In this document: positions 34,225 through 42,243 of the stretch, one piece after another
Layout of the letters: each line of letters opens with the position of its first letter
How positions within the stretch are numbered: the stretch's first letter is position 1
Assembly (NCBI GenBank): GCA_947449735.1
Contig: CANFTB010000042.1
Coordinates: 1-42,243 of the forward strand
Length of the DNA: 42,243 nucleotides
From: Chthoniobacteraceae bacterium
GTDB lineage: Bacteria > Verrucomicrobiota > Verrucomicrobiia > Chthoniobacterales > Chthoniobacteraceae
Direction: 5' to 3'
Translations under genes and position numbers: made by a program
Notes under the pieces: generated by a model
The model's database searches: none
Seen by the model: only the letters and a program-made list of their open reading frames with translations
What the model was told of the DNA's origin: nothing

Positions 34225-35081
34225 CGCGTTCACCCCTTCCTTCTCAGCTTTTCATTATGGCGCTGTGCGCGTTCCTACAACCCGCGCAGGCGCCGGCGGA
34301 TGGCATCCCGCCACCCAATGCAAAGACCGCCCGGGAAGCCCTCGCTGATCCAAACGAGGTCCCAAACTGGAAAAATCCAAAGGGCTTCGAAACAGACGTC
34401 TTCTGCTTTGTACGCCTCAAATATGAGACAGGAGGACGCTTCGGCCGGTTCAATCCCCACCGCTGGGCCACGGATTATCCGGACGCGGACCTCAACCTCT
34501 CCTACCGTCTGCAGCAGATGACCTCGATGAAGGTCGACCCGAACACGAAGGTCATGCGCATCACGGATCCCGCGATGTTCCGACACCCGTTCGTCTATGT
34601 GGTGGAGCCCGGCGACTGGCTGCTGAGCGAACAGGAGGTGCAAATATTACGTCGCTACCTTCTCAACGGCGGTTTTTTGTGGGCGGACGACTTCTGGGGG
34701 GAGGCCGAATGGGAGGGCTTTGAAAGCCAAATGCAGCGGATTTTTCCGGACCGCACCTGGAAGGACATACCGCGTTCAGACCCTTTGTTTCATTGCGTGT
34801 TTGACCTTCCGGAAAGCCTCAACCTCCAGTGTCCGAACGTCCGCCTTGGCACACAGAGCCAGTACACGGGCATCACGTGGGAGCGCCCGGACGCCCAGGA
34901 CGTCCACATCCGCGGCTGGTTCGACGACAAGGGCCGCATGTGCGCCATCGCCACACACAACACTGACAATGGCGACGGCTGGGAGCGCGAAGGTGAGAAC
35001 GAGTATTATTTCAAAGAGTTCTCCGAGAAGAAAGCCTACCCACTGCTCGTGAACATCCTCTTCTGGGTGATGACCCATTAG
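34221..35081 (+). CDS. DUF4159 domain protein, secreted
   Basis: A 286-residue protein with a signal peptide (about 1-26, ending AQA/PADG). The DUF4159 domain covers most of the rest: FVRLKYETGGRFGRFNPHRW, then DYPDADLNLSYRLQQMTSMK, RHPFVYVVEPGDWLLSEQEV and RRYLLNGGFLWADDFWGEAE. The fold of the family is glutamine-amidotransferase-like, but the active site is not conserved in known members and the role is unknown. It starts inside the stop of the TPR-peptidase gene (translational coupling). DUF4159 genes commonly accompany MoxR/VWA clusters, and a MoxR gene follows after 87 bases. Confidence 0.92.
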   Translation: MTRSPLPSQLFIMALCAFLQPAQAPADGIPPPNAKTAREALADPNEVPNWKNPKGFETDVFCFVRLKYETGGRFGRFNPHRWATDYPDADLNLSYRLQQMTSMKVDPNTKVMRITDPAMFRHPFVYVVEPGDWLLSEQEVQILRRYLLNGGFLWADDFWGEAEWEGFESQMQRIFPDRTWKDIPRSDPLFHCVFDLPESLNLQCPNVRLGTQSQYTGITWERPDAQDVHIRGWFDDKGRMCAIATHNTDNGDGWEREGENEYYFKEFSEKKAYPLLVNILFWVMTH

Positions 35082-35168
35082 TCCCATTTAAAAACGACGA
35101 TCACCCCCAGCTTCGCTCGTTCCCAATTTCTTAATTCCGCAGAACACCAAAACCCTTTCCTTTCACCC

Positions 35169-36143
35169 ATGGACGAAGCAGCAACCCTTGAAACGCTCTC
35201 CGGAGCTCGCGACCGCATTCACAAAGAGCTGGCAAAGGCCATCGTAGGCCAGCGCGCGGTCATCGAACAAATCCTTGTCGCAATGCTCACCGGCGGCAAC
35301 TGCCTGATCACCGGCGCACCCGGACTGGCCAAGACGCTCCTCGTAAAGTCTCTCGCCGAGGTTTTTAAACTCCAGTTCAACCGCATTCAGTTCACTCCGG
35401 ATTTGATGCCCGCCGACATCACCGGGATGGACATCCTCCAGGACGGCCCCGAGGGACGCTCCATGCAATTCATCAAGGGCCCGATTTTCGCCCAAATGCT
35501 GCTCGCTGATGAAATCAACCGGACCCCTCCGAAGACGCAGGCGGCATTGCTCGAGGCGATGCAGGAAAAGCAGGTAACCGTTGCGGGACGGCGCTATCCG
35601 CTGCCTTCCCCTTTCTTTGTACTCGCGACGCAAAACCCCGTGGAGATGGAAGGCACCTACGTGCTGCCGGAAGCGCAGCTCGACCGCTTCATGTTCAACG
35701 TGATCATCGACTATCTTCCGGAGTCCGACGAAGTCGAAGTGGTGCGCCGCACGACCTCGCCTTCGGGCGAAACCGTCTCTCCACTTTTCAGCTCCGAGGA
35801 CGTGCTCGCGTTTCAGAAGCTGGTCCGGACGGTGCCGGTATCCGAAGAGGTGGTGCGCTATGCGGTGCGGCTCTCAGCAGCTTCACGGCCTCAGCTACAG
35901 GGAGCGCCGGACTTTGTCCGCCGCCTGGTGAACTGGGGCGCCGGCACCCGGGCCGCCCAGTGCCTCGTTCTCGGCGCAAAGGTACTGGCCATTTGGGCAG
36001 GCCGCTCGCACGTGATGGCCGAGGAGATCAAGGCGCTCGCACACCCCGTTCTACGCCACCGCATCCAGCTCAACTACAAGGCCGAAGCCGAAGGGGTCAC
36101 GATCGAGGCCTTCATCAACCGACTGCTTCAGGAAGTCCGCTAG
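35169..36143 (+). CDS. MoxR-family AAA+ ATPase
   Basis: A 324-residue AAA+ protein with Walker A GAPGLAKT (49-56), Walker B LLADEINRTPPKTQAALLEA, sensor 1 ATQNPVEMEGTYVLPEAQLD (with the conserved arginine region DRFMF after), and the C-terminal lid. MoxR ATPases act as chaperones that help mature or activate other complexes, usually together with VWA proteins encoded next to them, which is the case here. The ATG at 35169 follows a pyrimidine-rich leader with no Shine-Dalgarno sequence. One base separates its stop from the DUF58 start. Confidence 0.96.
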   Translation: MDEAATLETLSGARDRIHKELAKAIVGQRAVIEQILVAMLTGGNCLITGAPGLAKTLLVKSLAEVFKLQFNRIQFTPDLMPADITGMDILQDGPEGRSMQFIKGPIFAQMLLADEINRTPPKTQAALLEAMQEKQVTVAGRRYPLPSPFFVLATQNPVEMEGTYVLPEAQLDRFMFNVIIDYLPESDEVEVVRRTTSPSGETVSPLFSSEDVLAFQKLVRTVPVSEEVVRYAVRLSAASRPQLQGAPDFVRRLVNWGAGTRAAQCLVLGAKVLAIWAGRSHVMAEEIKALAHPVLRHRIQLNYKAEAEGVTIEAFINRLLQEVR

Positions 36144-36144
36144 C

Positions 36145-37179
36145 ATGTTCGACGCTCTGCTTAAGCGTTTTGGCGCATTCCGGCGCGACACACACCCCGG
36201 GGGTGTGCGGCCGGTTGAAATGCCGCGCAGTGAGGCCGTCCTAACGGCCTCGGACGCAGAGCAGCCGTGGATGGATTTGCAGGCGCTCATGGCGATCGAG
36301 TCCCTCGAGTTGCGCGTTCAACGGCTCGTCCAGGGCATTTACCGCGGACAGCATCGGAGCGCGCGGCGGGGATACTCCGCCGAGTTCAGCGAATACCGAC
36401 CTTACAGCCCGGGCGACGACCTGCGGCACCTTGACTGGCGCCGGCTCGCCAGGACAGACCGTCCCTATCTGCGCCAATACGAGGAAGAATCCGATTGGGG
36501 CTGCCTTGTCCTTCTCGATCTGAGTGGTTCGATGGGATACGGCTCCCTGTCCCATACCAAGGCTGATTATGCCAGGACACTCGCGGGCACGCTCGGCGTG
36601 TATCTGCACAATCAGGGAGACCCGGTCGGCTTGCTCCGACTGTCCAAAGACTCGGGCGACGCGATCCCCATCGGCCGCTCCTCAAAACAGCTTTCACGCT
36701 GGTGGTCGCTACTAGCCGCCGACCCGGCAGGCCGGGATTCAAGTCTGGCTCAAGCTTTTGAAACCGTGCCGGTGCTGCTCAAGCGGCCGGGCTTGGTGGT
36801 AGTGATCAGTGATTTTTTGAGCGCCCCGCAAGCCTGGGCCGCCCCCCTGAAGCAATTGCGCGCAGCCCGGCACGAAGTCGTCTTCTTCGAAGTGCTCGAC
36901 CCCCACGAGCTTGAGTTTCCCTTCGACGGAGACACCCAGTTCCAAGACCTCGAAACCTTGCGCCAGCTCGACGTCGACGCCTCGCGGGCAAGGACCGACT
37001 ATCTGGAACGCTTCAACGCGCACCGGAAGCGGGTGGCAGATGAATGCGAGGAACAATCCGTTCTTTTCATTCCAGCCCACACTCACACGCCGTTGGAACC
37101 CATTCTGCGCCAAGCAATCTCGGGAATCGGGAGGCGCGGGGCACGCAGTTCCACCGGGCAGGGAGGGCCTGCGTCATGA
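36145..37179 (+). CDS. DUF58 domain protein (VWA-like)
   Basis: A 344-residue cytoplasmic protein with the DUF58 signature RRGYSAEFSEYRPYSPGDDL and RHLDWRRLARTDRPYLRQYE, followed by a VWA-type domain with a MIDAS-like DLSGSM at about 125-130. DUF58 proteins are partners of MoxR ATPases. AGGA in the end of moxR can serve as its ribosome binding site. Its stop overlaps the start of the next gene (ATGA at 37176-37179). No membrane segments. Confidence 0.94.
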   Translation: MFDALLKRFGAFRRDTHPGGVRPVEMPRSEAVLTASDAEQPWMDLQALMAIESLELRVQRLVQGIYRGQHRSARRGYSAEFSEYRPYSPGDDLRHLDWRRLARTDRPYLRQYEEESDWGCLVLLDLSGSMGYGSLSHTKADYARTLAGTLGVYLHNQGDPVGLLRLSKDSGDAIPIGRSSKQLSRWWSLLAADPAGRDSSLAQAFETVPVLLKRPGLVVVISDFLSAPQAWAAPLKQLRAARHEVVFFEVLDPHELEFPFDGDTQFQDLETLRQLDVDASRARTDYLERFNAHRKRVADECEEQSVLFIPAHTHTPLEPILRQAISGIGRRGARSSTGQGGPAS

Positions 37180-39215
37180 GCTTTCTTTCACCCTGGTTTT
37201 TTCTCGGCCTCGCCGCGCTTGCGGGTCCGCTCATCGCACACCTCAGGCGCCTCAGCGTCAAGCAACGGGTCCGCTTCAGCGCCGTAGATTTTCTCGGCGC
37301 CGCTCCTCCACGCAGCGCGCGCAAGCGCTGGGAGGACGTATGGCTGATGGTCCTCCGCATGCTCGCCCTAGCGCTCTTTGCACTGGCGTTTGCCCGACCC
37401 TATTTCAAAGACTCACCCCCGCAAGATAACAGACATGCCGGAGGACGCAGGGTCGCAATCCTGCTGGACACCAGCGCAAGCATGCGGCGGGACGGCCTCT
37501 TTCCGGACGCACTTCAAAAGGCAGCCGAAATTGCCAGTGCGCTTGGCCCCGAGGACGAGCTCGAGATCCTTTCCTTCGACCGGGCGGTGCGCAATGTACT
37601 GAGCTTCGACACCTGGCGCGACACCGTCCCCGCTCAACGCGCGGCGCTTTTAAAACAGTCCCTGAATTCAACAACGGCCACCTGGGCTGAAACACGTCTG
37701 GACGAGGCGCTACGCTTTGCTGCCGAACAGCAGTTCGAGGACGCCGAACGCCGTCCCTTCGAGGCCGCAGTCATCTCGGACCTCCAGGAGGGTGCCTCGC
37801 TGGCCGCCCTGCAGGGCGCCCGCTGGCCTACGAAGTTTTCAGTCCGCCTGCTCCCGGTTGCACTGTCCGGCGGCCCGCACCCGGTGGAGACTGCGGCACT
37901 TCACTGGATCCCGCTCGACCCAGAGACGGCCCCAACCGAAGCCCCATTCCAGTTGCAAGTCCTTGCTCCGCCCGGTTTTTCCAAGGAGTCGGTCCGGCTG
38001 GTATCCGAGGCGCAGCCGCCCCGCGAGTGGATCGCTCCGGCCTCGCCCGGCCGCCCCAGACTGACCCATGTTCCGGGGCCGGCGAGCGCTCCAGTTTTCA
38101 TTCACCCCGCCGGCACCACAGAACCGCTCTTCGGCATATGGGCGGCTCCCCTGCCGAGGTCCCGCACCCTCGTCGCGGTGGGTGGGCGAGGTGCAACGGA
38201 CGGCCACACGGCATCCAGATACTTTGTTGAAAAGGCGCTTCACTCCTTCGGCTCGCAGCGCGTGGAAATTCTACCCGAAGACGGTCCAGCCGGTGTGCGG
38301 GACGCGGAGGTCGGCCTCTGGATCGCAGGCGATGGAACTGGACCGCAGTGGCTTGAGAGAATGCGATCCGCAGTCGAAGCCGGCGCCTCCGCGCTGGTTC
38401 AATTGGAAGGCCCATCCGACAAGGTCCTTATGGATTCGCTGCTCGGCGGAGAGTCCTCTGTCACTGAGGCCGGGGTCTATGGATTCGCCATCCTCGGGGA
38501 GGTTGATCGGACTCACGCATTGTTCGCGCCGTTCCGCCCGCCGCAGTTCTCCGACTTCACAGGGATCAGGTTTTGGAAGTACCGCCGCCTTGTCTTGCCC
38601 GGGCAGGTCCAGACACGGATCCTTGCGCGCTTCGAAGGAGGTGACCCCGCTCTTCTCGAGTGCGTCCTCGGCAAGGGCAAGCTCTTGATCTCGACGTTCG
38701 GCTGGAAGCCATCTGACGGTCAATGGGTTCTGTCCTCCCGCTGTGTTCCATTTCTTGCGGGGTGTCTGGAATGGAGCGGCGGCGGACGCAGACACTTTTT
38801 CACAACCACACCGGGCGAAGAGATCACTCTGCCCGAGGGAACGACCTCCATCAGAAGCCCGGGGGGCGGGGTGATTGACGTTTCGGACGGGCGCTTTCGG
38901 CCGGACGCTCCGGGTGTGTACACCATCGAGCCGAGCGGCGGCGTCCTCGTGGTAAATCTGGCCCGCGCTGAGTCCCAGTTTACCCCAATGGATCCGCACA
39001 AACTAACCGCCCTTGGAGTGCCCCTGCTACCGGAGGAGAGCTCTGCACTAAGCTCCGCTGCCGGCACGGTCCGGGGCGAGGCGGTGCCCCTCGCGCAAGA
39101 ACTTGAATCCCGGCAAGGCATCTGGCGGTGGCTTCTGGCCGCGATGCTTGCGGTCCTTTTGCTGGAAACCCTCTGGGCGGGCCGGATTTCAATCTCAAAG
39201 CCAATGGCATCATGA
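37176..39215 (+). CDS. BatA-like membrane protein with VWA domain
   Basis: A 679-residue membrane protein. The N-terminal BatA domain (about 1-80) has two hydrophobic segments (SPWFFLGLAALAGPLIAHL; LMVLRMLALALFALAFARPY) and is followed by a VWA domain with MIDAS motif LLDTSASM at 96-103. A large region of beta-rich sequence follows, and a final membrane segment (IWRWLLAAMLAVLLLETLWA) near the end. It is homologous to the Bacteroides aerotolerance-type proteins, but extended. Both its start and its stop overlap neighbours (37176-37179 and 39212-39215), so it is tightly co-translated. Confidence 0.9.
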   Translation: MSFLSPWFFLGLAALAGPLIAHLRRLSVKQRVRFSAVDFLGAAPPRSARKRWEDVWLMVLRMLALALFALAFARPYFKDSPPQDNRHAGGRRVAILLDTSASMRRDGLFPDALQKAAEIASALGPEDELEILSFDRAVRNVLSFDTWRDTVPAQRAALLKQSLNSTTATWAETRLDEALRFAAEQQFEDAERRPFEAAVISDLQEGASLAALQGARWPTKFSVRLLPVALSGGPHPVETAALHWIPLDPETAPTEAPFQLQVLAPPGFSKESVRLVSEAQPPREWIAPASPGRPRLTHVPGPASAPVFIHPAGTTEPLFGIWAAPLPRSRTLVAVGGRGATDGHTASRYFVEKALHSFGSQRVEILPEDGPAGVRDAEVGLWIAGDGTGPQWLERMRSAVEAGASALVQLEGPSDKVLMDSLLGGESSVTEAGVYGFAILGEVDRTHALFAPFRPPQFSDFTGIRFWKYRRLVLPGQVQTRILARFEGGDPALLECVLGKGKLLISTFGWKPSDGQWVLSSRCVPFLAGCLEWSGGGRRHFFTTTPGEEITLPEGTTSIRSPGGGVIDVSDGRFRPDAPGVYTIEPSGGVLVVNLARAESQFTPMDPHKLTALGVPLLPEESSALSSAAGTVRGEAVPLAQELESRQGIWRWLLAAMLAVLLLETLWAGRISISKPMAS

Positions 39216-42200
39216 ACGAGACTGAGCCAGAACCGTTTACGAACAGTGAAGAGACACCGCCAAGTGAGGGGGCGACGTCCGTTGTCATGCCCGTGCTGGC
39301 GCGCGTTGTTCGTCGGGTCCGTTCGGAACGCATCGCGTGGTGCCGCTCGGCCATAGGCGCGGGGGTGGTGGTGCTGCTTCTGGGTGCCTCCGCCGGGAAC
39401 ACCGACCACCGGCTGGTTTGGAGCCTCGTCCTCGGAGCATGGGTGGCAGGCCTCTTTCTGACCAGTCGTCTCAACAAATGGGAGCCCACCCCGGCGACCC
39501 TTGCAAAGCGGATCGAGGCCTTTGACCCCTCCCTCGAGGGCAGACTGCTCACCGCCCTCGACCACGTCTCGCAACACGAGCCGCGCGAAACGCCGTATCT
39601 TCAAGTCCGCCTTTGGAACGAGGTTGCCGCGCGGGCTAGGACCGGCTCCTGGGAGGCATGCGTTCCGAAGTGGCGCCTCTTCACCGCAGGCACAGTACAA
39701 CTTTTCATTCAGGCAGCGGTTGTCTACACAGGCATCCAATGGCTGTTGACGCCGGAGCGCGTTCGGGATGAAGGAACACAGCAGGCCCCAATGGCCGTCT
39801 CCGCAACTGCACTCGAAGTTCTTCCGGGTGACATAGAGCTTGAAAGGGGCTCCCGCTTCTCGGCGAGCGCCCGGCTCGGACAGGCCAGCCCGGGCGTGTA
39901 TCTCTACATCAGGCAGGTGGGCTCCGAGCCCGAGAGGATACCGATGCAACAGGCGCTGGCCGAGCCGCTCTACGGCGCCTCGGTGGACGCCGTCGACCGG
40001 GACCTGGAGTACTGGGTCGAGGCGCCCTCCGGCAAATCGTCGGTTTTCAAAGTCCGTACATTCGAACACCCCAAGCTCGAACAGTCGACCGCCACCGTAC
40101 ACTACCCCGAGGGTGCGCAACCCCGGGAGCGCGTCTTTGAAAACGCCAGAAAGCTCACGGTTCCAGAGGCGTCCGGGATCGACTGGGTGTTGCAGCTCAA
40201 CAAGCCGGTGAAGAGCGCCCTCCTCACACACAAGGATGGGCGCGTCGAAGCACTTGAGACGCATAACGATTCCAACACGCTCCGTTGGAGGATCGCCCCG
40301 GCCACCACCTCCATCGAGGCCAAACTGGACCTCGAGGACCTCGACGGACGGAGCGCTAAGGAACAAACGACACTTCACTTGCAGGTGCTTCCGAACGAAC
40401 CGCCGAAAATTCGTCCCCTTCTTCCCAGGCCGGACGCAAGATTCACCTCGCTGGAGGAGGTGGACTTTGAAGCCGAGGTTTGGGATGAAAGCGGTCTCAA
40501 GCGCTGGGGCGTCACGGTATCCCTGGGCACGCAGCCTCCTGTAGAGATCGTTCTCGGGCACGACGCCAGGGCTGCGCAAAAGCAGCGACTGCATCATCTA
40601 GAAGCCCTTGAGGCGGGCAATCTGAGTGTGGGAGACTCGGTCACCTGGTTCTTCTGGGCGGAAGACACCGTTGGCAACAGCGGCGTGCGAAGGGTGGAAA
40701 GCGACCTGTTCCTTGGCAGAATAAGGCCGTTTGAGGAAATCTACCGGCAGGAGGACGGGGATGAAGGCGAGGGCGAAAGCGAAAAAGGAAACCCCCAACT
40801 ACTGGAGCTCCAAAAGCAGGTGCTCGCAGCGACGTGGAACCTTCGCCGCGAACCAGCCAAGGCGGATGGCAAAATGCCGGAGCTCAAAAAGAGCCTGGAG
40901 ACCGTTCGGGACTCGGAAAAAAAGGTGCGGGACATGGCCGCTGAGGCCGAGGCAAAGGAGACCAAGGAGAGCCGCCTCACCCACTATGCGGACGCTCAGA
41001 AGCATCTTGTCCAGGCCGTCTCCGAACTTGCCGCAGCGGCCGCCGCCAATCCTCCTGCCTCTCTGCACGCAGCGATTGCAGCGGAGCGCGCTGCCTATGA
41101 TGCACTGGCCCACCTGAGCCCCTCGAACTACAACATGAAACGCTCGAAGGCCAAGGCCTCCTCAAGCCAGGAGCGCACAGCCCAAATGAACGACCTTGAG
41201 TTCAGCAAGGAGGAAGACCGCTACGAAAAGAAAACGCAGGCGAAGACGGCTGAGCAGGAAAAGGAACGCAGCGACACCGAGGATCTTTTGGCACGCCTTC
41301 GGGCCCTCGCGAGGAGGCAGGAGGAAGTCTCGGAGCGCGTCAAAGAGTTGCAGGCCAAGATTGAAAATACGACCGACGAAAAGGAGAAGGAAGCGGCCAA
41401 ACGGGAACTCAAACGTCTGTCCGAAGAACAAAAGTCTCTTGCACAGGAACTCGAGGACGCGCAGCAGAAAACCGCGTCTAAAAACGAGGCGCTCGCCTCG
41501 CAGCAGGAAAACATCGATGCCGCCCGCGAGGCTGCACAGCGTGCCGCAAGCGCGCTTGAAAGGGGTGCACTGGACGAGGCGAGAGCCGCGGCCGCGAGGA
41601 GTTCCGACAAGGTGCGGGAGAGCAGTAACGCCCTTCGCAAGCAGCTGTCCGGTCAGAACAAAGAAGACGCCCGCGAACTGCAGGAGATGGCGCAGGAGCT
41701 ACTTCGGAAAGAGCGCCAAATGTCTGAAGCCATGAATCCGTCCGCTAAAAAAAATGGGGCCAAACTCGAGAACACCAGCACACGCAAACAACTCGCCGAC
41801 GACCTCAACTCCCAAAGGCAGAGCCTGCGGCAACTCCAAAGCCAGATTCAAAAGGTCGCCGAAACCACAGAAACCGCAGAGCCCGTCTTTTCAAAAGCGC
41901 TGCAGGACATTCACCGTTCCACCATTCAAAACCAGACCGAGGCCAAGCTGAAGGTCGCGTCCGATGCCCTGACGCTCGCGCAGGCCGGAATCGCCCGCCG
42001 GGCCGAGGAAGCTGCTGCAAAAGACCTCGAGAAGCTCGCAGACGACGTCCAAAAAGCAGCGGACGAGGTTTTCGGCGATGATGCGCAATCGCTCCGGCAG
42101 GCAAGGAAAGCCTTGGACGAGCTCAGCCAACAGATCGCCGCTGCGGCCCCCTCGGGCTCGCAACCGGGCTCGCAACCGGGCTCGCAACCGGGCTCGCAAC

Positions 42201-42243
42201 CGGGCTCGCAACCGGGCTCACAACCGGGCTCACAACCGGGCTC
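39212..42243 (+). CDS. DUF4175-like long coiled-coil membrane protein, 3' end missing
   Basis: The frame is open from the ATG at 39212 to the window edge, at least 1010 residues. Three hydrophobic segments lie near 44-61, 67-84 and 159-181. A periplasmic-type beta-rich region follows (about 190-500, with VLPNEPPKIRPLLPRPDARF). From about 525 to 980 it is almost all charged heptad-like helix (e.g. ARRQEEVSERVKELQAKIEN; AKRELKRLSEEQKSLAQELE). It then enters a PGSQ repeat. Such DUF4175-type proteins end many MoxR-DUF58-BatA clusters in Verrucomicrobia and Planctomycetes; their function is unknown. The start overlaps the batA-like stop. Confidence 0.85.
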   Translation, partial: MNETEPEPFTNSEETPPSEGATSVVMPVLARVVRRVRSERIAWCRSAIGAGVVVLLLGASAGNTDHRLVWSLVLGAWVAGLFLTSRLNKWEPTPATLAKRIEAFDPSLEGRLLTALDHVSQHEPRETPYLQVRLWNEVAARARTGSWEACVPKWRLFTAGTVQLFIQAAVVYTGIQWLLTPERVRDEGTQQAPMAVSATALEVLPGDIELERGSRFSASARLGQASPGVYLYIRQVGSEPERIPMQQALAEPLYGASVDAVDRDLEYWVEAPSGKSSVFKVRTFEHPKLEQSTATVHYPEGAQPRERVFENARKLTVPEASGIDWVLQLNKPVKSALLTHKDGRVEALETHNDSNTLRWRIAPATTSIEAKLDLEDLDGRSAKEQTTLHLQVLPNEPPKIRPLLPRPDARFTSLEEVDFEAEVWDESGLKRWGVTVSLGTQPPVEIVLGHDARAAQKQRLHHLEALEAGNLSVGDSVTWFFWAEDTVGNSGVRRVESDLFLGRIRPFEEIYRQEDGDEGEGESEKGNPQLLELQKQVLAATWNLRREPAKADGKMPELKKSLETVRDSEKKVRDMAAEAEAKETKESRLTHYADAQKHLVQAVSELAAAAAANPPASLHAAIAAERAAYDALAHLSPSNYNMKRSKAKASSSQERTAQMNDLEFSKEEDRYEKKTQAKTAEQEKERSDTEDLLARLRALARRQEEVSERVKELQAKIENTTDEKEKEAAKRELKRLSEEQKSLAQELEDAQQKTASKNEALASQQENIDAAREAAQRAASALERGALDEARAAAARSSDKVRESSNALRKQLSGQNKEDARELQEMAQELLRKERQMSEAMNPSAKKNGAKLENTSTRKQLADDLNSQRQSLRQLQSQIQKVAETTETAEPVFSKALQDIHRSTIQNQTEAKLKVASDALTLAQAGIARRAEEAAAKDLEKLADDVQKAADEVFGDDAQSLRQARKALDELSQQIAAAAPSGSQPGSQPGSQPGSQPGSQPGSQPGSQPG
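42154..42243 (+). repeat. 12-bp tandem repeat encoding PGSQ
   Basis: The unit gggctcgcaacc is repeated 7.5 times to the window edge, with a g-to-a variant (gggctcacaacc) in the last copies. In frame it reads GSQP over and over, giving a Pro/Gly-rich extension after the coiled coil. The array is cut by the window end, so total length is unknown. Confidence 0.92.

Noticed and set aside
38720..40597. 625-residue open frame on the minus strand
   Set aside because: It is antisense to the BatA-like and DUF4175-like genes, whose plus-strand frames have clear domains and membrane segments. Long antisense frames are expected in GC-rich DNA, and it has no family match or start signal.
42154..42243. 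CRISPR or origin iterons
   Set aside because: 12-bp units without spacers, in the frame of a long protein, coding PGSQ.

Overview
The window looks like part of a chromosome from a free-living, Gram-negative-type (diderm) bacterium, most likely of the Verrucomicrobia/Planctomycetes (PVC) group. The reasons are the GC-rich coding DNA, the secreted sulfatase, sialate-esterase and beta-helix proteins, a heme-binding protein built from the ends of the Pirellula/Verrucomicrobium-type cytochrome domain, a family FAD-dependent oxidoreductase (now broken), and a MoxR-DUF58-BatA-DUF4175-type gene run. This placement is inference: there is no rRNA or ribosomal protein gene to confirm it.

Layout. 1-1100: the 3' end of an Ala/Lys-rich protein gene made of 87-bp repeats, a strong terminator, a decayed coding remnant and a tRNA-Pro(TGG) on the minus strand. 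1273-3856 (minus): a secreted cysteine amidase/peptidase-like protein and a P1B-4-type metal-exporting ATPase. 3994-15725 (plus): a long same-strand housekeeping and envelope block with a murein amidase, methionyl-tRNA synthetase, an MlaE-MlaF-MlaD (MCE) lipid transporter, a small cytochrome c, TolC, a MacA-like adaptor, a MacB-type ATPase and permease, cysteine synthase, and an L,D-transpeptidase lipoprotein. 15766-18599 (minus): UvrB with an unusual internal insertion, then a GNAT acetyltransferase.

18975-31074 is an accessory region: a sialate O-acetylesterase, a secreted metallo-beta-lactamase-fold protein, a LytS/LytTR two-component pair, a FAD-oxidoreductase pseudogene with an internal deletion, a divergent LysR regulator, and a minus-strand operon of beta-helix protein, alpha/beta-hydrolase esterase and formylglycine-type sulfatase. 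The last three are probably a small sulfated or acetylated glycan-degradation set.

31705-42243 (plus): a TPR protein with a gluzincin (HEFTH) peptidase domain, translationally coupled to a DUF4159 protein, followed by MoxR ATPase, DUF58 protein, BatA/VWA membrane protein and a very long DUF4175-like coiled-coil membrane protein that runs off the window inside a 12-bp (PGSQ-encoding) repeat. The overlapping stop/start codons suggest co-expression in this membrane AAA+/VWA system. Its exact job is unknown.

The most unusual observations are the condensed cytochrome with no internal Met ligand, the 42-residue UvrB insertion, the clean internal deletion in the FAD enzyme, the TPR-peptidase/DUF4159 pair leading into the MoxR cluster, and the general lack of Shine-Dalgarno sequences in front of most housekeeping genes. 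I did not see a CRISPR array, intact insertion sequence or prophage.
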